Source: Mesorhizobium sp. WSM4313 (GTDB lineage Bacteria > Pseudomonadota > Alphaproteobacteria > Rhizobiales > Rhizobiaceae). Taken from it: a DNA stretch of 64,000 nucleotides. The DNA lies in contig NZ_NSFT01000005.1 of NCBI RefSeq assembly GCF_002294725.1, positions 124,001 to 188,000 of the forward strand. The letters are read 5' to 3'. Shown here piece after piece: positions 7,949 through 16,367 of the stretch; position 1 is the first letter of the stretch, and each line of letters starts with the position of its first letter. A program made the position numbers and the translations under genes. The notes below the pieces were generated by a model. It did not search any database. It saw only the letters and a list, made by a program, of their open reading frames with translations, and was not told the origin of the DNA.

Positions 7949-10900
7949 CTATTTCTTCAGTTGGTCGCGCAAGGCGGCGAGCTTGGCAAAGGGCGAATCC
8001 GGATCGAAGCGCTGCGGACGTTCCTCGCGCGGCTTGCTCTGGAAGGCTGGCTTGCCGCCCGGAGCGTTGCCCTTGCCGTCCTGCCTGCCGCCCTTCCAGT
8101 CCGGCCGGCCTTCGCGGCGTTCGCCTTGCGGCTTGCCTTCGCGCCGTTCAGCGCCCTCACGCCGGTCGCCCGTCTCGGGCCTCGGCTTGAACTTCGAGCG
8201 GTCGAAGCGCGGCCTGCCGGCGCCTTCGCGGTGCTCGCGGCGGCCTTCCTGGGCGGGCCGATCGCCGGGCTGACCGCTTGCGGCGCCTGCCTCGCGTGCG
8301 GGCTGGGCGCCGCGCGGGCGATTGTCGCGACGGTTGTCGTGGCGATGGCGCGGACGCTGATGGTCGAAACGCGCCTGGCGCCACAGGAGCACAGGTTTTG
8401 GTTCCTCGGCTTCGGCTGGCGCCTCGCCGCCGGCACCCTCCACCTGGTGGTGGGGGGAGGTAAGAGCGTCGGCGCTTTCGGCCGGCTCGGGCGCTGCCGC
8501 AATGTCCACCGCTGCGGTATCTTCCACAGCGGCGGCCTCTTCCGTAACCTCGGCCGGAGCTTCTGCCGGCTCTGCCGTGGCAGGTTCCACTGCCGCTTCC
8601 GCGACGGCTTCGGCCGGAGCTTCGGCGGCAGCCGGCTCCGAGCTCTCGACCGTTGCCTCCGCGACCGTATCAGTTGCCGCGGCTTGTGCCTCTGCCTCCC
8701 GCGCGGCGCGCGCGGCATTATTCGCGGCGAGCTTGGCCGCTGCCGCTTCGCGGGCGGCGTCGTCCAGCGCGTCGAGCTTCGCCTTAACCTCGGCGGCCGG
8801 CTTGGCCTCCGAGCGATAGCCGAGACCTTTCAGGATCTCCTCCATGTCGTCGGCCGTGGCGCCGAGGATCGACATCATCGGCGGCGTCACCATGAAGGCG
8901 TGACCGTCATAGGCGCCGTCCGGACGCTGACCGAGGCCGGGCTTCCAGTTGGTCGCCGGGCGGATGAGGTCGGCAAGCCGCTCGAGGATATCGACGCGCA
9001 CGGCGCGGCGGCCGAGATTGCGGTAGCCGGCGAGCTTGTAGAAGGTCTTGTCGAAGGTCGGGTCGATGACGACCGAGGTGCGGCCGGAAGCCAGCGCATG
9101 CACCACATCGCCGAAGCCGGGCTTGTCCTTGCCGTCGTTCTTCAGCGCCCACAGCAACGTCACCAGGCCAGCCGGCGCCGGCTTGATCAGCGCCGGCACG
9201 AAGACATGGTAGGCGCCGAAGCGGACGCCGAGGCGGCGAAGCGCTGCGCGGCCTTCCTGGTCGAGCGACTTCATCTCCTCCGCGATGTCGCGGCGATTGA
9301 TCAGGCCAAAATGCTCGACCAGCTGGAAGGCGATGCCGCGCGCGATGCCGGCGAGCTGGTCGGCATTCTTCAGGTCGACCAGCGGCTTCAAAAGCGTTTC
9401 GATCTGGAAATTGACGAAACGCTCGGCGCGCGCCGCGACCTTGTCGCGGGCGGGGCCGGTCAGCTGCTCGTCGGCAAGCAGAACCAGGCGCGGCTTCAAC
9501 GCCTCATCGGCGGCGACCAGCGTGCCGATCGGCGCGCCGATCCAGCGCAGGACACCGTCCGAGCCCAATGCCAGGTCGCCATTGGCGCAGGCGGCAAAGC
9601 GCTCGGCGCGCGCCTCGAACTCGGCCGCGAGCGCCTTCTGGGCGGCGGTGCGCACCGCCTTGGCGTCCTCGCCGCCGGCGCTCTGGTCGGCGGTGAAGCG
9701 GAACCCCTGCAACTCGCCGACGTGATGGCCTTCGACGAGGACGGTTCCGGACGGGCTGATTTCGGCTTCAGGCATGGTATTTTCTCTAAGGCGCCGCATG
9801 AGGACGGAAGTCCTGCGGTCTACGAAGCGTTTCGTCAACCGCTCATGCAGCGCATCCGACAATCTGTCTTCGATTTCGCGCGTCTTTTCCTGCCAGTGTA
9901 GCTGATCGGCCAGCCAGCCGGGGCGGTTGGAGACGAAAGTCCAGGTGCGGATCTGCGCGATCCGGTGCGATAGCGTGTCGATATCGCCTTCCGTCGTGTC
10001 GGCGCGCCGCACTTGCTCGGCCATGTAATTCTCATCGACATGGCCGTGACGTGCAAGGTCCATATAGATCGAGGCGATAAGATCGGCATGCTGTGCCGGC
10101 GCGATCTTGCGATAGTCGGGGAGCGCGCAGGCTTCCCAAAGCAGCGCCACGCGCTCCTTGCCGGTGGCCAAGCCGCGGATGTCGCCGTCGCGCGACAGCT
10201 GCTCCAGCGCCTGCGCATCCACCGCCGGCAACGCGCGGGTCAGCCCTTCGACAGGCGCATTGGCCTCAATCGAGCGCTTCAGCGCATCGAGGCTGGAAAA
10301 GTCGAAATCGGCGGTGCGCCACTGCAGCACCTTCACCGGATCGAAATCGTGTCCCTCGATCTTGGCGACCAGATCCTCGTCGAACGGGTCGACCTGGCCG
10401 GTGACGCCGAACGTTCCGTCGCGCAGGTGCCGGCCGGCGCGGCCGGCGATCTGGCCAAGCTCGGCGGCGGTCAGGTTGCGGTATTGATAGCCGTCGAACT
10501 TGCGGTTCTGAGCGAAGGCGACGTGATCGAGATCGAGGTTCAGGCCCATGCCGATGGCGTCGGTGGCGACGAGATAGTCGACATCGCCGGACTGGAAGAT
10601 CTCCACCTGGGCATTTCGGGTGCGCGGGGAAAGAGCGCCGAGCACAACGGCAGCACCCCCCTGCTGGCGGCGGATCAGCTCGGCGATCGCATAGACCTCG
10701 TCGGCCGAGAAGGCGACGATCGCCGTGCGCCGCGGCAACCGGGTAAGCTTCTTCGAGCCGGCATAGGCAAGGTGCGATAGCCGCGGCCGCGTCACCACCG
10801 ACACGCCCTTCAACAGGCGCTGCAGGATGCCATGCATGGTGGCCGCGCCCAGGAGCAGCGTCTCCTGGCGGCCGCGCAGATGCAGGATGCGATCGGTGAA

Positions 10901-11254
10901 GATATGGCCGCGCTCGAGATCGCCGGCGAGCTGCACCTCGTCGATGGCGACGAAGGCGGCGTCGGTCTCGCGCGGCATCGCCTCGACGGTGCAAACCGAA
11001 TATCTTGCGCCGGCGGGCACGATCTTCTCCTCGCCGGTGATCAGCGCCACCTTGTGGGCGCCAACCTTCTCGCAGACGCGCGCATAGACTTCGCGGGCAA
11101 GCAGCCTCAGCGGCAAGCCGATGACACCGGTCTCATGCGCGACCATGCGCTCGATGGCGAGATGCGTCTTGCCGGTGTTGGTCGGGCCCAGCACGGCCGT
11201 CACGTCGCGGCCCGAAAGGATCAGCGGCTGGGAGTGTTTCGGCTGGATGTTCAT
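7949..11254 (-). CDS. SUV3/MgpS-like superfamily 2 helicase with low-complexity tail
   Basis: A 1101-residue protein. Walker A is GPTNTGKT (residues 23-30), the DEAH-box equivalent is IDEVQ (about 104-108), and the SF2 motif VI region reads QIAGRAGRHLRDG. The order of motifs matches the SUV3-type RNA helicases of mitochondria and alphaproteobacteria. From about residue 850 the protein becomes an Ala/Glu/Pro-rich acidic stretch, then an Arg/Gly/Glu-rich basic tail, typical of RNA-binding disordered regions. The start at 11254 is at MNIQPKHSQP, just before the helicase core; the frame continues 48 codons upstream without support. RNA unwinding in turnover or ribosome-related work is inferred. 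Confidence 0.88.
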   Translation of the reverse strand: MNIQPKHSQPLILSGRDVTAVLGPTNTGKTHLAIERMVAHETGVIGLPLRLLAREVYARVCEKVGAHKVALITGEEKIVPAGARYSVCTVEAMPRETDAAFVAIDEVQLAGDLERGHIFTDRILHLRGRQETLLLGAATMHGILQRLLKGVSVVTRPRLSHLAYAGSKKLTRLPRRTAIVAFSADEVYAIAELIRRQQGGAAVVLGALSPRTRNAQVEIFQSGDVDYLVATDAIGMGLNLDLDHVAFAQNRKFDGYQYRNLTAAELGQIAGRAGRHLRDGTFGVTGQVDPFDEDLVAKIEGHDFDPVKVLQWRTADFDFSSLDALKRSIEANAPVEGLTRALPAVDAQALEQLSRDGDIRGLATGKERVALLWEACALPDYRKIAPAQHADLIASIYMDLARHGHVDENYMAEQVRRADTTEGDIDTLSHRIAQIRTWTFVSNRPGWLADQLHWQEKTREIEDRLSDALHERLTKRFVDRRTSVLMRRLRENTMPEAEISPSGTVLVEGHHVGELQGFRFTADQSAGGEDAKAVRTAAQKALAAEFEARAERFAACANGDLALGSDGVLRWIGAPIGTLVAADEALKPRLVLLADEQLTGPARDKVAARAERFVNFQIETLLKPLVDLKNADQLAGIARGIAFQLVEHFGLINRRDIAEEMKSLDQEGRAALRRLGVRFGAYHVFVPALIKPAPAGLVTLLWALKNDGKDKPGFGDVVHALASGRTSVVIDPTFDKTFYKLAGYRNLGRRAVRVDILERLADLIRPATNWKPGLGQRPDGAYDGHAFMVTPPMMSILGATADDMEEILKGLGYRSEAKPAAEVKAKLDALDDAAREAAAAKLAANNAARAAREAEAQAAATDTVAEATVESSEPAAAEAPAEAVAEAAVEPATAEPAEAPAEVTEEAAAVEDTAAVDIAAAPEPAESADALTSPHHQVEGAGGEAPAEAEEPKPVLLWRQARFDHQRPRHRHDNRRDNRPRGAQPAREAGAASGQPGDRPAQEGRREHREGAGRPRFDRSKFKPRPETGDRREGAERREGKPQGERREGRPDWKGGRQDGKGNAPGGKPAFQSKPREERPQRFDPDSPFAKLAALRDQLKK

Positions 11255-11600
11255 CGGCTCGGAAATAAGGTTTCTGCCGCCCGTAGTCTGAAGCACGGCG
11301 CTGCCGCCGCGTGTGACAGGCGACACATAGGGACTTCGGGCGTGAAGCGAAAGCGGAATGTTCCCTCGCGAACAGGCTATGCCGGAGGGAGCAGCCAAAA
11401 TCGGCCGCTTGTTAACAGCTGGAACGAGTCTGGAACGAATCAGCGACGAATCGGTGACTCGTTCTGATTCAGGTTTTGTTCACGGCTATATGTGGATTTT
11501 TTGACGGTAAGTCTCACCACATGCTGAATCGCTGAACTGGCCCAATTCCTGCTTGGCCTTGGCCGGGCCTGGGTCGTCGTTAACCTTTGCCGGGCAATGG

Positions 11601-11615
11601 TCAGGTCCGACCTGA
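11601..11615. promoter_or_regulatory. Perfect palindrome TCAGGT-CCG-ACCTGA
   Basis: A 6-3-6 perfect inverted repeat in the middle of the origin-like non-coding region. It could be an operator; no cognate regulator is identifiable. Confidence 0.3.
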
Positions 11616-11905
11616 GGGCAGACTTCAAGTTCATGAAATTGTTGATTTTTCTTAATCGCTTTAACGAGTTCGGTGACGTTTGCACCGTCCACCGTTAACT
11701 TTCCGGTCAAAGCCGGAACGAATCGGCGACGAATCAGCGATCCGGCGGTTTTCCCGGTTTGTTCACCCCTAGATATGGTGTTATCCACAGCTTGCCCACC
11801 GAGGATTCACAGCTTGTCGCAGCGGTTATGCACAGAGCGTGGCTGCGGCCGTTAACTTTTGCGTGCCGAATTGAGGCAAGGTGTCGCGCCGAGCTGCCGG
11901 CGGGA

Positions 11906-11937
11906 CAAAAAAGGCGGCTCCGGTGCCGGAGCCGCCT
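11906..11937 (-). terminator. Terminator of phbB
   Basis: A 12-base stem AGGCGGCTCCGG / CCGGAGCCGCCT with a 2-base TG spacer; on the minus strand it is followed by a run of T (plus-strand AAAAAA at 11907-11912). It lies just past the phbB stop. Confidence 0.85.
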
Positions 11938-11951
11938 GGCAACAAATGGTA

Positions 11952-12674
11952 TCAGGCGAAATACTGACCGCCATTGGCGGTGATGGTCGAGCCGGTGATG
12001 AAGCCGGCTTCGTCGGAAGCCAGGAAGACGACGCAGCGCGCGATCTCTTCCGGCTCGCCGAGGCGACCGACCGGGATCTGAGCGATGATCGACTCCCGTA
12101 CTTTTTCCGGCACGGCCATGACCATGTCGGTGGCGATGTAGCCGGGGCAGACGACATTGACTGTGATGCCGGCGCGAGCCCCCTCTTGAGCCAGCGCCTT
12201 GGTGAAGCCGATATCGCCGGCTTTCGAGGCCGAATAATTGACCTGGCCCATCTGACCCTTCTGGCCGTTGATCGAGGAAATGGTGATGACGCGGCCGAAC
12301 TTGCGGTCGCGCATGCCGCTCCACAAAGGATGCGTCATGTTGAAGACGCCGGACAGGTTGGTGTCGATCACTTCCTTCCACTGTGCGGGCGTCATCTTGT
12401 GGAACATGGTGTCGCGAGTAATGCCGGCATTGTTGACCAGCACGGAGACCGGGCCGAGATCGGCCTCCACCTGCTTGATGCCTGCGGCGCAGGCCTCGTA
12501 GTCGGCGACGGACCATTTGTAGACGGGGATACCTGTCTCGGCCTTGAATTTCTGGGCCGCCTCGTCATTGCCGGCATAGTTCGCCGCGACCGAATAGCCG
12601 GCGGTCTTCAAGGCGACCGATATCGCCGCGCCGATGCCGCGTGTTCCGCCCGTGACGATTGCTACTTTGGTCAT
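11952..12674 (-). CDS. phbB: Acetoacetyl-CoA reductase (PHB synthesis)
   Basis: A 240-residue short-chain dehydrogenase. The NADPH-binding GGTRGIG motif is at residues 9-15, NNAG at 81-84, and the catalytic Ser134, Tyr147 and Lys151 are in place (ISS...YSASK). It ends GGQYFA, typical of PhaB/PhbB. It reduces acetoacetyl-CoA to (R)-3-hydroxybutyryl-CoA, the monomer for polyhydroxybutyrate. It follows phbA on the same strand with a heptamer hairpin between them, and has its own terminator. The synthase phaC is not in this window. Confidence 0.96.
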   Translation of the reverse strand: MTKVAIVTGGTRGIGAAISVALKTAGYSVAANYAGNDEAAQKFKAETGIPVYKWSVADYEACAAGIKQVEADLGPVSVLVNNAGITRDTMFHKMTPAQWKEVIDTNLSGVFNMTHPLWSGMRDRKFGRVITISSINGQKGQMGQVNYSASKAGDIGFTKALAQEGARAGITVNVVCPGYIATDMVMAVPEKVRESIIAQIPVGRLGEPEEIARCVVFLASDEAGFITGSTITANGGQYFA

Positions 12675-12700
12675 GTGTGCTCCTCCCTGTTGATCGGAGG

Positions 12701-12794
12701 AGCGAATAGGGAGTAGCGAATAGCGAGTAGGGGATTGAAGCCTGCTGCGCCGACGCCGTTTTCCCTATTCGCTACTCCCTATTCGCTATTCGCT
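12701..12794. repeat. Heptanucleotide hairpin array between phbA and phbB
   Basis: The left arm (12701-12732) is built of seven-base units GCGAATA / GGGAGTA / GCGAATA / GCGAGTA; the right arm (12763-12794) is the inverse complement of similar units in shuffled order (GCGAATA, GCGAATA, GGGAGTA, GCGAATA). The arms can fold on each other. The right arm ends exactly at the phbA stop codon. A related array occurs at 32660-32800. Confidence 0.8.
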
Positions 12795-13981
12795 CAGTTC
12801 AGCGCTTCCACGCACATTGCAACGCCCATGCCGCCGCCGATGCACAGCGTGGCAAGGCCCTTCTTGGCGCCGCGGCGACGCATCTCGTAGACCAGCGTGT
12901 TGAAGACGCGGGCGCCCGAAGCGCCGATCGGATGGCCGATGGCGATGGCGCCGCCGTTGACGTTGACGATCGAGGGATCCCAGCCCATGCCCTTGTTGAC
13001 GGCGCAGGCCTGCGCGGCGAACGCCTCGTTGGCCTCGACGAGGTCGAGGTCCTTGACCGACCAGCCGGCCTTCTCCAGCGCCCGCTTCGAAGCGGGAATA
13101 GGCCCCGTGCCCATGATTGCCGGATCGACGCCGGCGGTCGCCCAGGAGGCGATGCGCACCAGCGGGGTGATGCCGCGCCGCACGGCCTCGGCCTCGGTCA
13201 TCAGCAGCGCGCCGGCGGCGCCGTCATTGATGCCCGACGCGTTGGCGGCGGTGACCGTGCCGTCCTTGTCGAAAGCAGGCTTCAGCTTGGTCATGGCGTC
13301 GAGCGTCGCGCCGTGCCGGATGTACTCGTCCTGATCAACTGTTGTGTCGCCCTTCTTGCCCTTGATGGTGAAGGCGACGATCTCGTCCTTGAACTTGCCG
13401 GCCTTCTGCGCAGCCTCCGCCTTGTTCTGCGAGGCGAGCGCGAACTCGTCCTGGGTTTCGCGGGTGATCTGGAACTGACGGGCGACGTTCTCGGCGGTGT
13501 TACCCATATGGTAGCCATTGAAGGCATCCCACAGGCCGTCCTTGATCATGGTGTCGATCATCTTGTAGTCGCCCATCTTGACGCCGGCGCGCAGGTGCTC
13601 GGCATGCGGCGACATCGACATCGATTCCTGACCGCCGGCGACGATCACCTTGGCATCGCCGGTGGCGATCTGCTGCATGCCGAGCGCAATGGCGCGCAGG
13701 CCCGAGCCGCAAACCTGATTGAGGCCCCAGGCCGTGGTCTCCTTCGGCAGGCCGGCATTGATCGAGGCCTGGCGGGCCGGGTTCTGTCCTTGCGCGGCGG
13801 TCAGCACCTGGCCGAGGATGACTTCGTCGACTTCCGCCGCCTCGACATTCGCGCGCGCCAGCAATTCCCTGATGACGACGGCGCCGAGCTCATGTGCCGG
13901 CGTGGCGGCGAAACTGCCGTTGAAGGATCCGACCGCGGTGCGAGCGGCGCTGGCGACGACGATGGAATTGGAAGCGGACAT
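12794..13981 (-). CDS. phbA: Acetyl-CoA acetyltransferase (beta-ketothiolase)
   Basis: A 395-residue biosynthetic thiolase. The acyl-accepting Cys91 lies in NQVCGSG; the C-terminal motifs [16 protein letters not shown] (His) and [10 protein letters not shown] (second Cys) complete the active site. It condenses two acetyl-CoA to acetoacetyl-CoA, the first step to PHB. It is upstream of phbB on the same strand and divergent from phaR. Full length, with no anomalies apart from the hairpin array abutting the stop codon. Confidence 0.97.
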   Translation of the reverse strand: MSASNSIVVASAARTAVGSFNGSFAATPAHELGAVVIRELLARANVEAAEVDEVILGQVLTAAQGQNPARQASINAGLPKETTAWGLNQVCGSGLRAIALGMQQIATGDAKVIVAGGQESMSMSPHAEHLRAGVKMGDYKMIDTMIKDGLWDAFNGYHMGNTAENVARQFQITRETQDEFALASQNKAEAAQKAGKFKDEIVAFTIKGKKGDTTVDQDEYIRHGATLDAMTKLKPAFDKDGTVTAANASGINDGAAGALLMTEAEAVRRGITPLVRIASWATAGVDPAIMGTGPIPASKRALEKAGWSVKDLDLVEANEAFAAQACAVNKGMGWDPSIVNVNGGAIAIGHPIGASGARVFNTLVYEMRRRGAKKGLATLCIGGGMGVAMCVEALN

Positions 13982-14285
13982 TTTCTTCTCCAGACTTCGA
14001 GGTGTCGTGTTCTAGGCTATCCTTGAAGACTTTCTTGCCGGTTCAGGCAGCCGAGTCAAACCGGAAATGGGCATGGCCGCCATGCGTGGCAAGCAGAGCG
14101 CGCGCCGGCTGCGGCAACATGACGTTGACCGCGCGGCGAATTTTGTCATGCCCTGCAGCATTAATTGATGCCGCAGTGCACAAACCGCTTGGAATTGTGA
14201 GGCTTTTGCGCGTATCCTCGATAAAGGGCGCAATCGTTACCGGCCGCTTACTCCTAGAGGTGCCGGTGTCCTGGGGAGGATACGG
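13982..14285. promoter_or_regulatory. phbA-phaR divergent promoter region
   Basis: A 304-base gap with no gene. It contains an imperfect palindrome at 14153-14176 with arms CTGCAGCAT and ATGCCGCAG (8 of 9 matching) around TAATTG. Reported PhaR operators in other alphaproteobacteria are CTGC...GCAG-type, so this is a candidate site for autoregulation of phaR and repression of phbAB. A GGAGG-type ribosome-binding site (GGGGAGGATACGG) precedes phaR. Confidence 0.45.
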
Positions 14286-14879
14286 ATGGCCGCAAAAGAC
14301 GACCCGATCGTCATCAAGAAGTATGCCAATCGCCGGCTCTACAATACCGGCACGAGCACTTATGTGACGCTCGAGGACTTGGCCGAGATGGTCAAGAAGG
14401 GCGAGGAATTCACGGTCCAGGACGCAAAGACCGGTGACGACATCACGCACCCGGTGCTGACGCAGATCATCTTCGAGCTGGAGAACAAGGATGGGCAGAA
14501 CATGCTGCCGATCCCGTTCCTGCGCCAGCTCATCTCCTTCTACGGCGATCAGATGCAGATGATCGTGCCGAGCTTCCTCGAACAATCGATGATCGCCTTC
14601 TCCAAGGAGCAGGAGCGGTTTCGCGAGCAGCTCAAGGGTACCTTCGGGAAAACGCCGATCGACATGATGAAGACGCCGATCAAGGCGCTCGAGGAACAGA
14701 CGCGACGCAATGTCGAGATGTTCCAGAACGCCATGCGCATGTTCACGCCGTTCCCGCCCGCCGGCGGCAATTCAGCGCCGGCCGCCGAGCCAGCGAAAAA
14801 GGAAGAGAAGGGCGACGATCTGCAGGAATTGAAGGCGCAGATTGCGGCGATGCAGCGCAAGCTGGACACGATGTCCTGA
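14286..14879 (+). CDS. phaR: PHB synthesis repressor PhaR
   Basis: A 197-residue regulator. The N-terminal PHB/PHA accumulation regulator DNA-binding domain is clear (IVIKKYANRRLYNTGTSTYV, about residues 8-65), followed by a helical region that binds granules in the family (LRQLISFYGDQMQMIVPSFLEQ). The C-terminus is Lys/Glu-rich and coiled-coil-like (ELKAQIAAMQRKLDTM). PhaR (AniA in Sinorhizobium) binds PHB granules and DNA, repressing phasin and its own gene until polymer accumulates. It is divergent from phbA. Confidence 0.95.
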   Translation: MAAKDDPIVIKKYANRRLYNTGTSTYVTLEDLAEMVKKGEEFTVQDAKTGDDITHPVLTQIIFELENKDGQNMLPIPFLRQLISFYGDQMQMIVPSFLEQSMIAFSKEQERFREQLKGTFGKTPIDMMKTPIKALEEQTRRNVEMFQNAMRMFTPFPPAGGNSAPAAEPAKKEEKGDDLQELKAQIAAMQRKLDTMS

Positions 14880-14941
14880 CGGGTGTGCCGCCGTTTGGCG
14901 GCGGTCGCGAACGCTGGAGATTGGCGCAAAGGCCCATCCCT

Positions 14942-15100
14942 TCGTCATCCTCGGGCTTGACCCGAGGATCCATTCCGTGACCGACGCCGTAGGGCGCAGC
15001 GGTGCAGAATTCTGTAGACGTCGCAACGCCTTAGCGTCACGGAATGGATTCTAGGGTCTGCGCGCGTCGCTTCGCTCCTTGCTCCGCCCTAGAATGACGA
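14942..15100. repeat. Palindromic mosaic element, family A copy 1
   Basis: Bounded by TCGTCAT (14942-14948) and ATGACGA (15094-15100). Internal 16-base arms GGATCCATTCCGTGAC (14967-14982) and GTCACGGAATGGATTC (15036-15051) pair. The right part carries GCGCGCGTCGCTTCGCTCC. Three further copies are at 25773, 28003 and 57066. The layout resembles rhizobial intergenic mosaic elements (RIME). It lies between convergent phaR and the citrate-synthase-like gene. Confidence 0.85.
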
Positions 15101-15132
15101 CCTCAAACGCGTTCCGGCTAATCTGCAAGTCA

Positions 15133-16278
15133 TCACCCCGCGCTAATTGGCCCGTCGTAACGGGCGCGGGGCCTGATCGGCCTGTTGCTGGTCACCTGTT
15201 CGACGGCATGCGCCGTCCAGCCGACGCTGCGGCCGAGCGCGAACAGGCGGAACGGCGCATCGGCCGGCAGGCGCAGGCTGCGCGTCATCGCGGCCAGCGC
15301 GAAATCGATGTTCGGATGCAGCCCGGTCGCGGCGAGCACGGCGTCGCGAAGATGGACGATCCCGTCATCGATCTCCAGGTCAGGCAGCAGTGCTTGCGCG
15401 CGCGGATCGCCTTCCGGGTAGAGCGGGTGGCCGAAGCTTGGCAGCGGCCGGTCATGAGCGAGCCAGCGTGCAATCGCCTCGTCCGGACCCAGCCGCTCGG
15501 CATCCTCGACAAGCGTGATCGCCGCCGCGCCGGCGCCGCCATGGCGCGGGCCGGTCAGCGTCGCAAGGCCTGCGAGCAGGCAGGCGGCGACCGGCGCGCC
15601 GGTGGAGGCCGCGACGCGGGCGGCGAAGGTCGAGGCGTTGAGATCGTGGTCGGCCAAAAGTACCAGCGCCTTGCGGATGAGATCGGCGCCGGCGGCTTCC
15701 ACCGACCAGCCCTGCGCCAGCCTGATATGCACGGGTTCGGAGCCCGGCGACGCGCCGAGCGCGGTTGCCAGCGCGCTGGTCGCGGCGGCGCCGTCCTGCT
15801 GCAGCATGGCCGGCCTGCGTCCGAGCGAGGACCAGCCTCCGGCGGCGAGCGCCGAAAGCCTGGCGAAGGCGGTGGGCGTGCCGCTTTGCCGGGCGGCCGA
15901 AGGGGTCAGCGAGGCGAACGATACCGGACGGGCAGAAGCCCATAGCAGTTCGGCGGTCTCCTCGAGCGTTGCCGTCGCCGAAAGCTCCACCGCGTCCCTG
16001 CCGCGATAGATGAGACGACCATGCAGCACCGTGGAGATTGACGTGGGAATCGCCGGCTCGCCCCAGGCGATGGCGCTTTCGGCGATTGCCTGCGGGCTCC
16101 TTCCGCGGTCGCGGCGCGTGGCGAGCGCGGCGATGTCGTCGGCGCGGTACCGGCTGCGGCGCGGGTCTGCGTCGTCCGGCTTCATGCCGATGCGGCCGCG
16201 GCTGACATAGGCATAAAGCGTCTGCGGACGGACGTTGAGCCGCTCCAGCGCCTCACCCCGGGTCAGCCATTCCGTCAT
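15133..16278 (-). CDS. Citrate synthase-family protein fused to an N-terminal helix-turn-helix
   Basis: A 381-residue protein. Residues 1-60 (WLTRGEALERLNVRPQTLYAYVSRGRI...SRYRADDI) form an excisionase/MerR-like helix-turn-helix. The rest is a citrate-synthase fold retaining the His motifs DHDLNAST, GPRHGG and FGHPLYPEGDPRA and the Asp motif NIDF. The start at 16278 has AAGGCGG a few bases upstream; the frame extends 10 codons further. It is divergent from a second citrate-synthase-family gene. The HTH suggests DNA binding, perhaps controlling the shared promoter, while the retained catalytic residues suggest an enzyme; which function dominates is unknown. Citrate versus 2-methylcitrate specificity cannot be read. 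Confidence 0.85.
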   Translation of the reverse strand: MTEWLTRGEALERLNVRPQTLYAYVSRGRIGMKPDDADPRRSRYRADDIAALATRRDRGRSPQAIAESAIAWGEPAIPTSISTVLHGRLIYRGRDAVELSATATLEETAELLWASARPVSFASLTPSAARQSGTPTAFARLSALAAGGWSSLGRRPAMLQQDGAAATSALATALGASPGSEPVHIRLAQGWSVEAAGADLIRKALVLLADHDLNASTFAARVAASTGAPVAACLLAGLATLTGPRHGGAGAAAITLVEDAERLGPDEAIARWLAHDRPLPSFGHPLYPEGDPRAQALLPDLEIDDGIVHLRDAVLAATGLHPNIDFALAAMTRSLRLPADAPFRLFALGRSVGWTAHAVEQVTSNRPIRPRARYDGPISAG

Positions 16279-16290
16279 TTGCCGCCTTAC

Positions 16291-16323
16291 ATTGATTATA
16301 TTGATCAAGATTGATGCATTGAT
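16291..16323. promoter_or_regulatory. Four ATTGAT direct repeats in the divergent citrate-synthase promoter
   Basis: ATTGAT occurs at 16291, 16300, 16310 and 16318, spacing 9, 10 and 8 bases, about one helical turn each. They lie in the 89-base gap between the HTH-citrate synthase gene and its divergent partner. This is the arrangement expected for cooperative binding by a small HTH protein; the HTH-fused enzyme is the obvious candidate. Confidence 0.5.
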
Positions 16324-16367
16324 TGCGCAGCATTAATTGTCATGCACCAAAGGTCAAGGAGACGATC

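Larger units (their letters stand above)
11255..11951. other. Non-coding region with clustered GANTC, GTTAAC and DnaA-box-like sites
   Basis: About 700 bases without a convincing gene and clearly more A/T-rich than its neighbours. It holds nine GANTC sites (starting at 11426, 11437, 11448, 11456, 11466, 11526, 11720, 11731, 11804), four GTTAAC sites (11411, 11579, 11694, 11851), a consensus DnaA box TTATCCACA (11781-11789) and a near-consensus TTATGCACA (11826-11834). Two diverged copies of a block (GGAACGAATC.GCGACGAATC...TTTGTTCAC) lie about 285 bases apart. In alphaproteobacteria, CcrM methylation sites, CtrA-type TTAAC sites and DnaA boxes co-occur at replication origins. A replication origin or a strongly cell-cycle-controlled region is an inference. 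Confidence 0.45.

Noticed and set aside
11440..11788. Short minus-strand frames (81 and 100 codons) in the origin-like gap
   Set aside because: Low-quality composition, overlapping each other in different frames, and no ribosome-binding sites.
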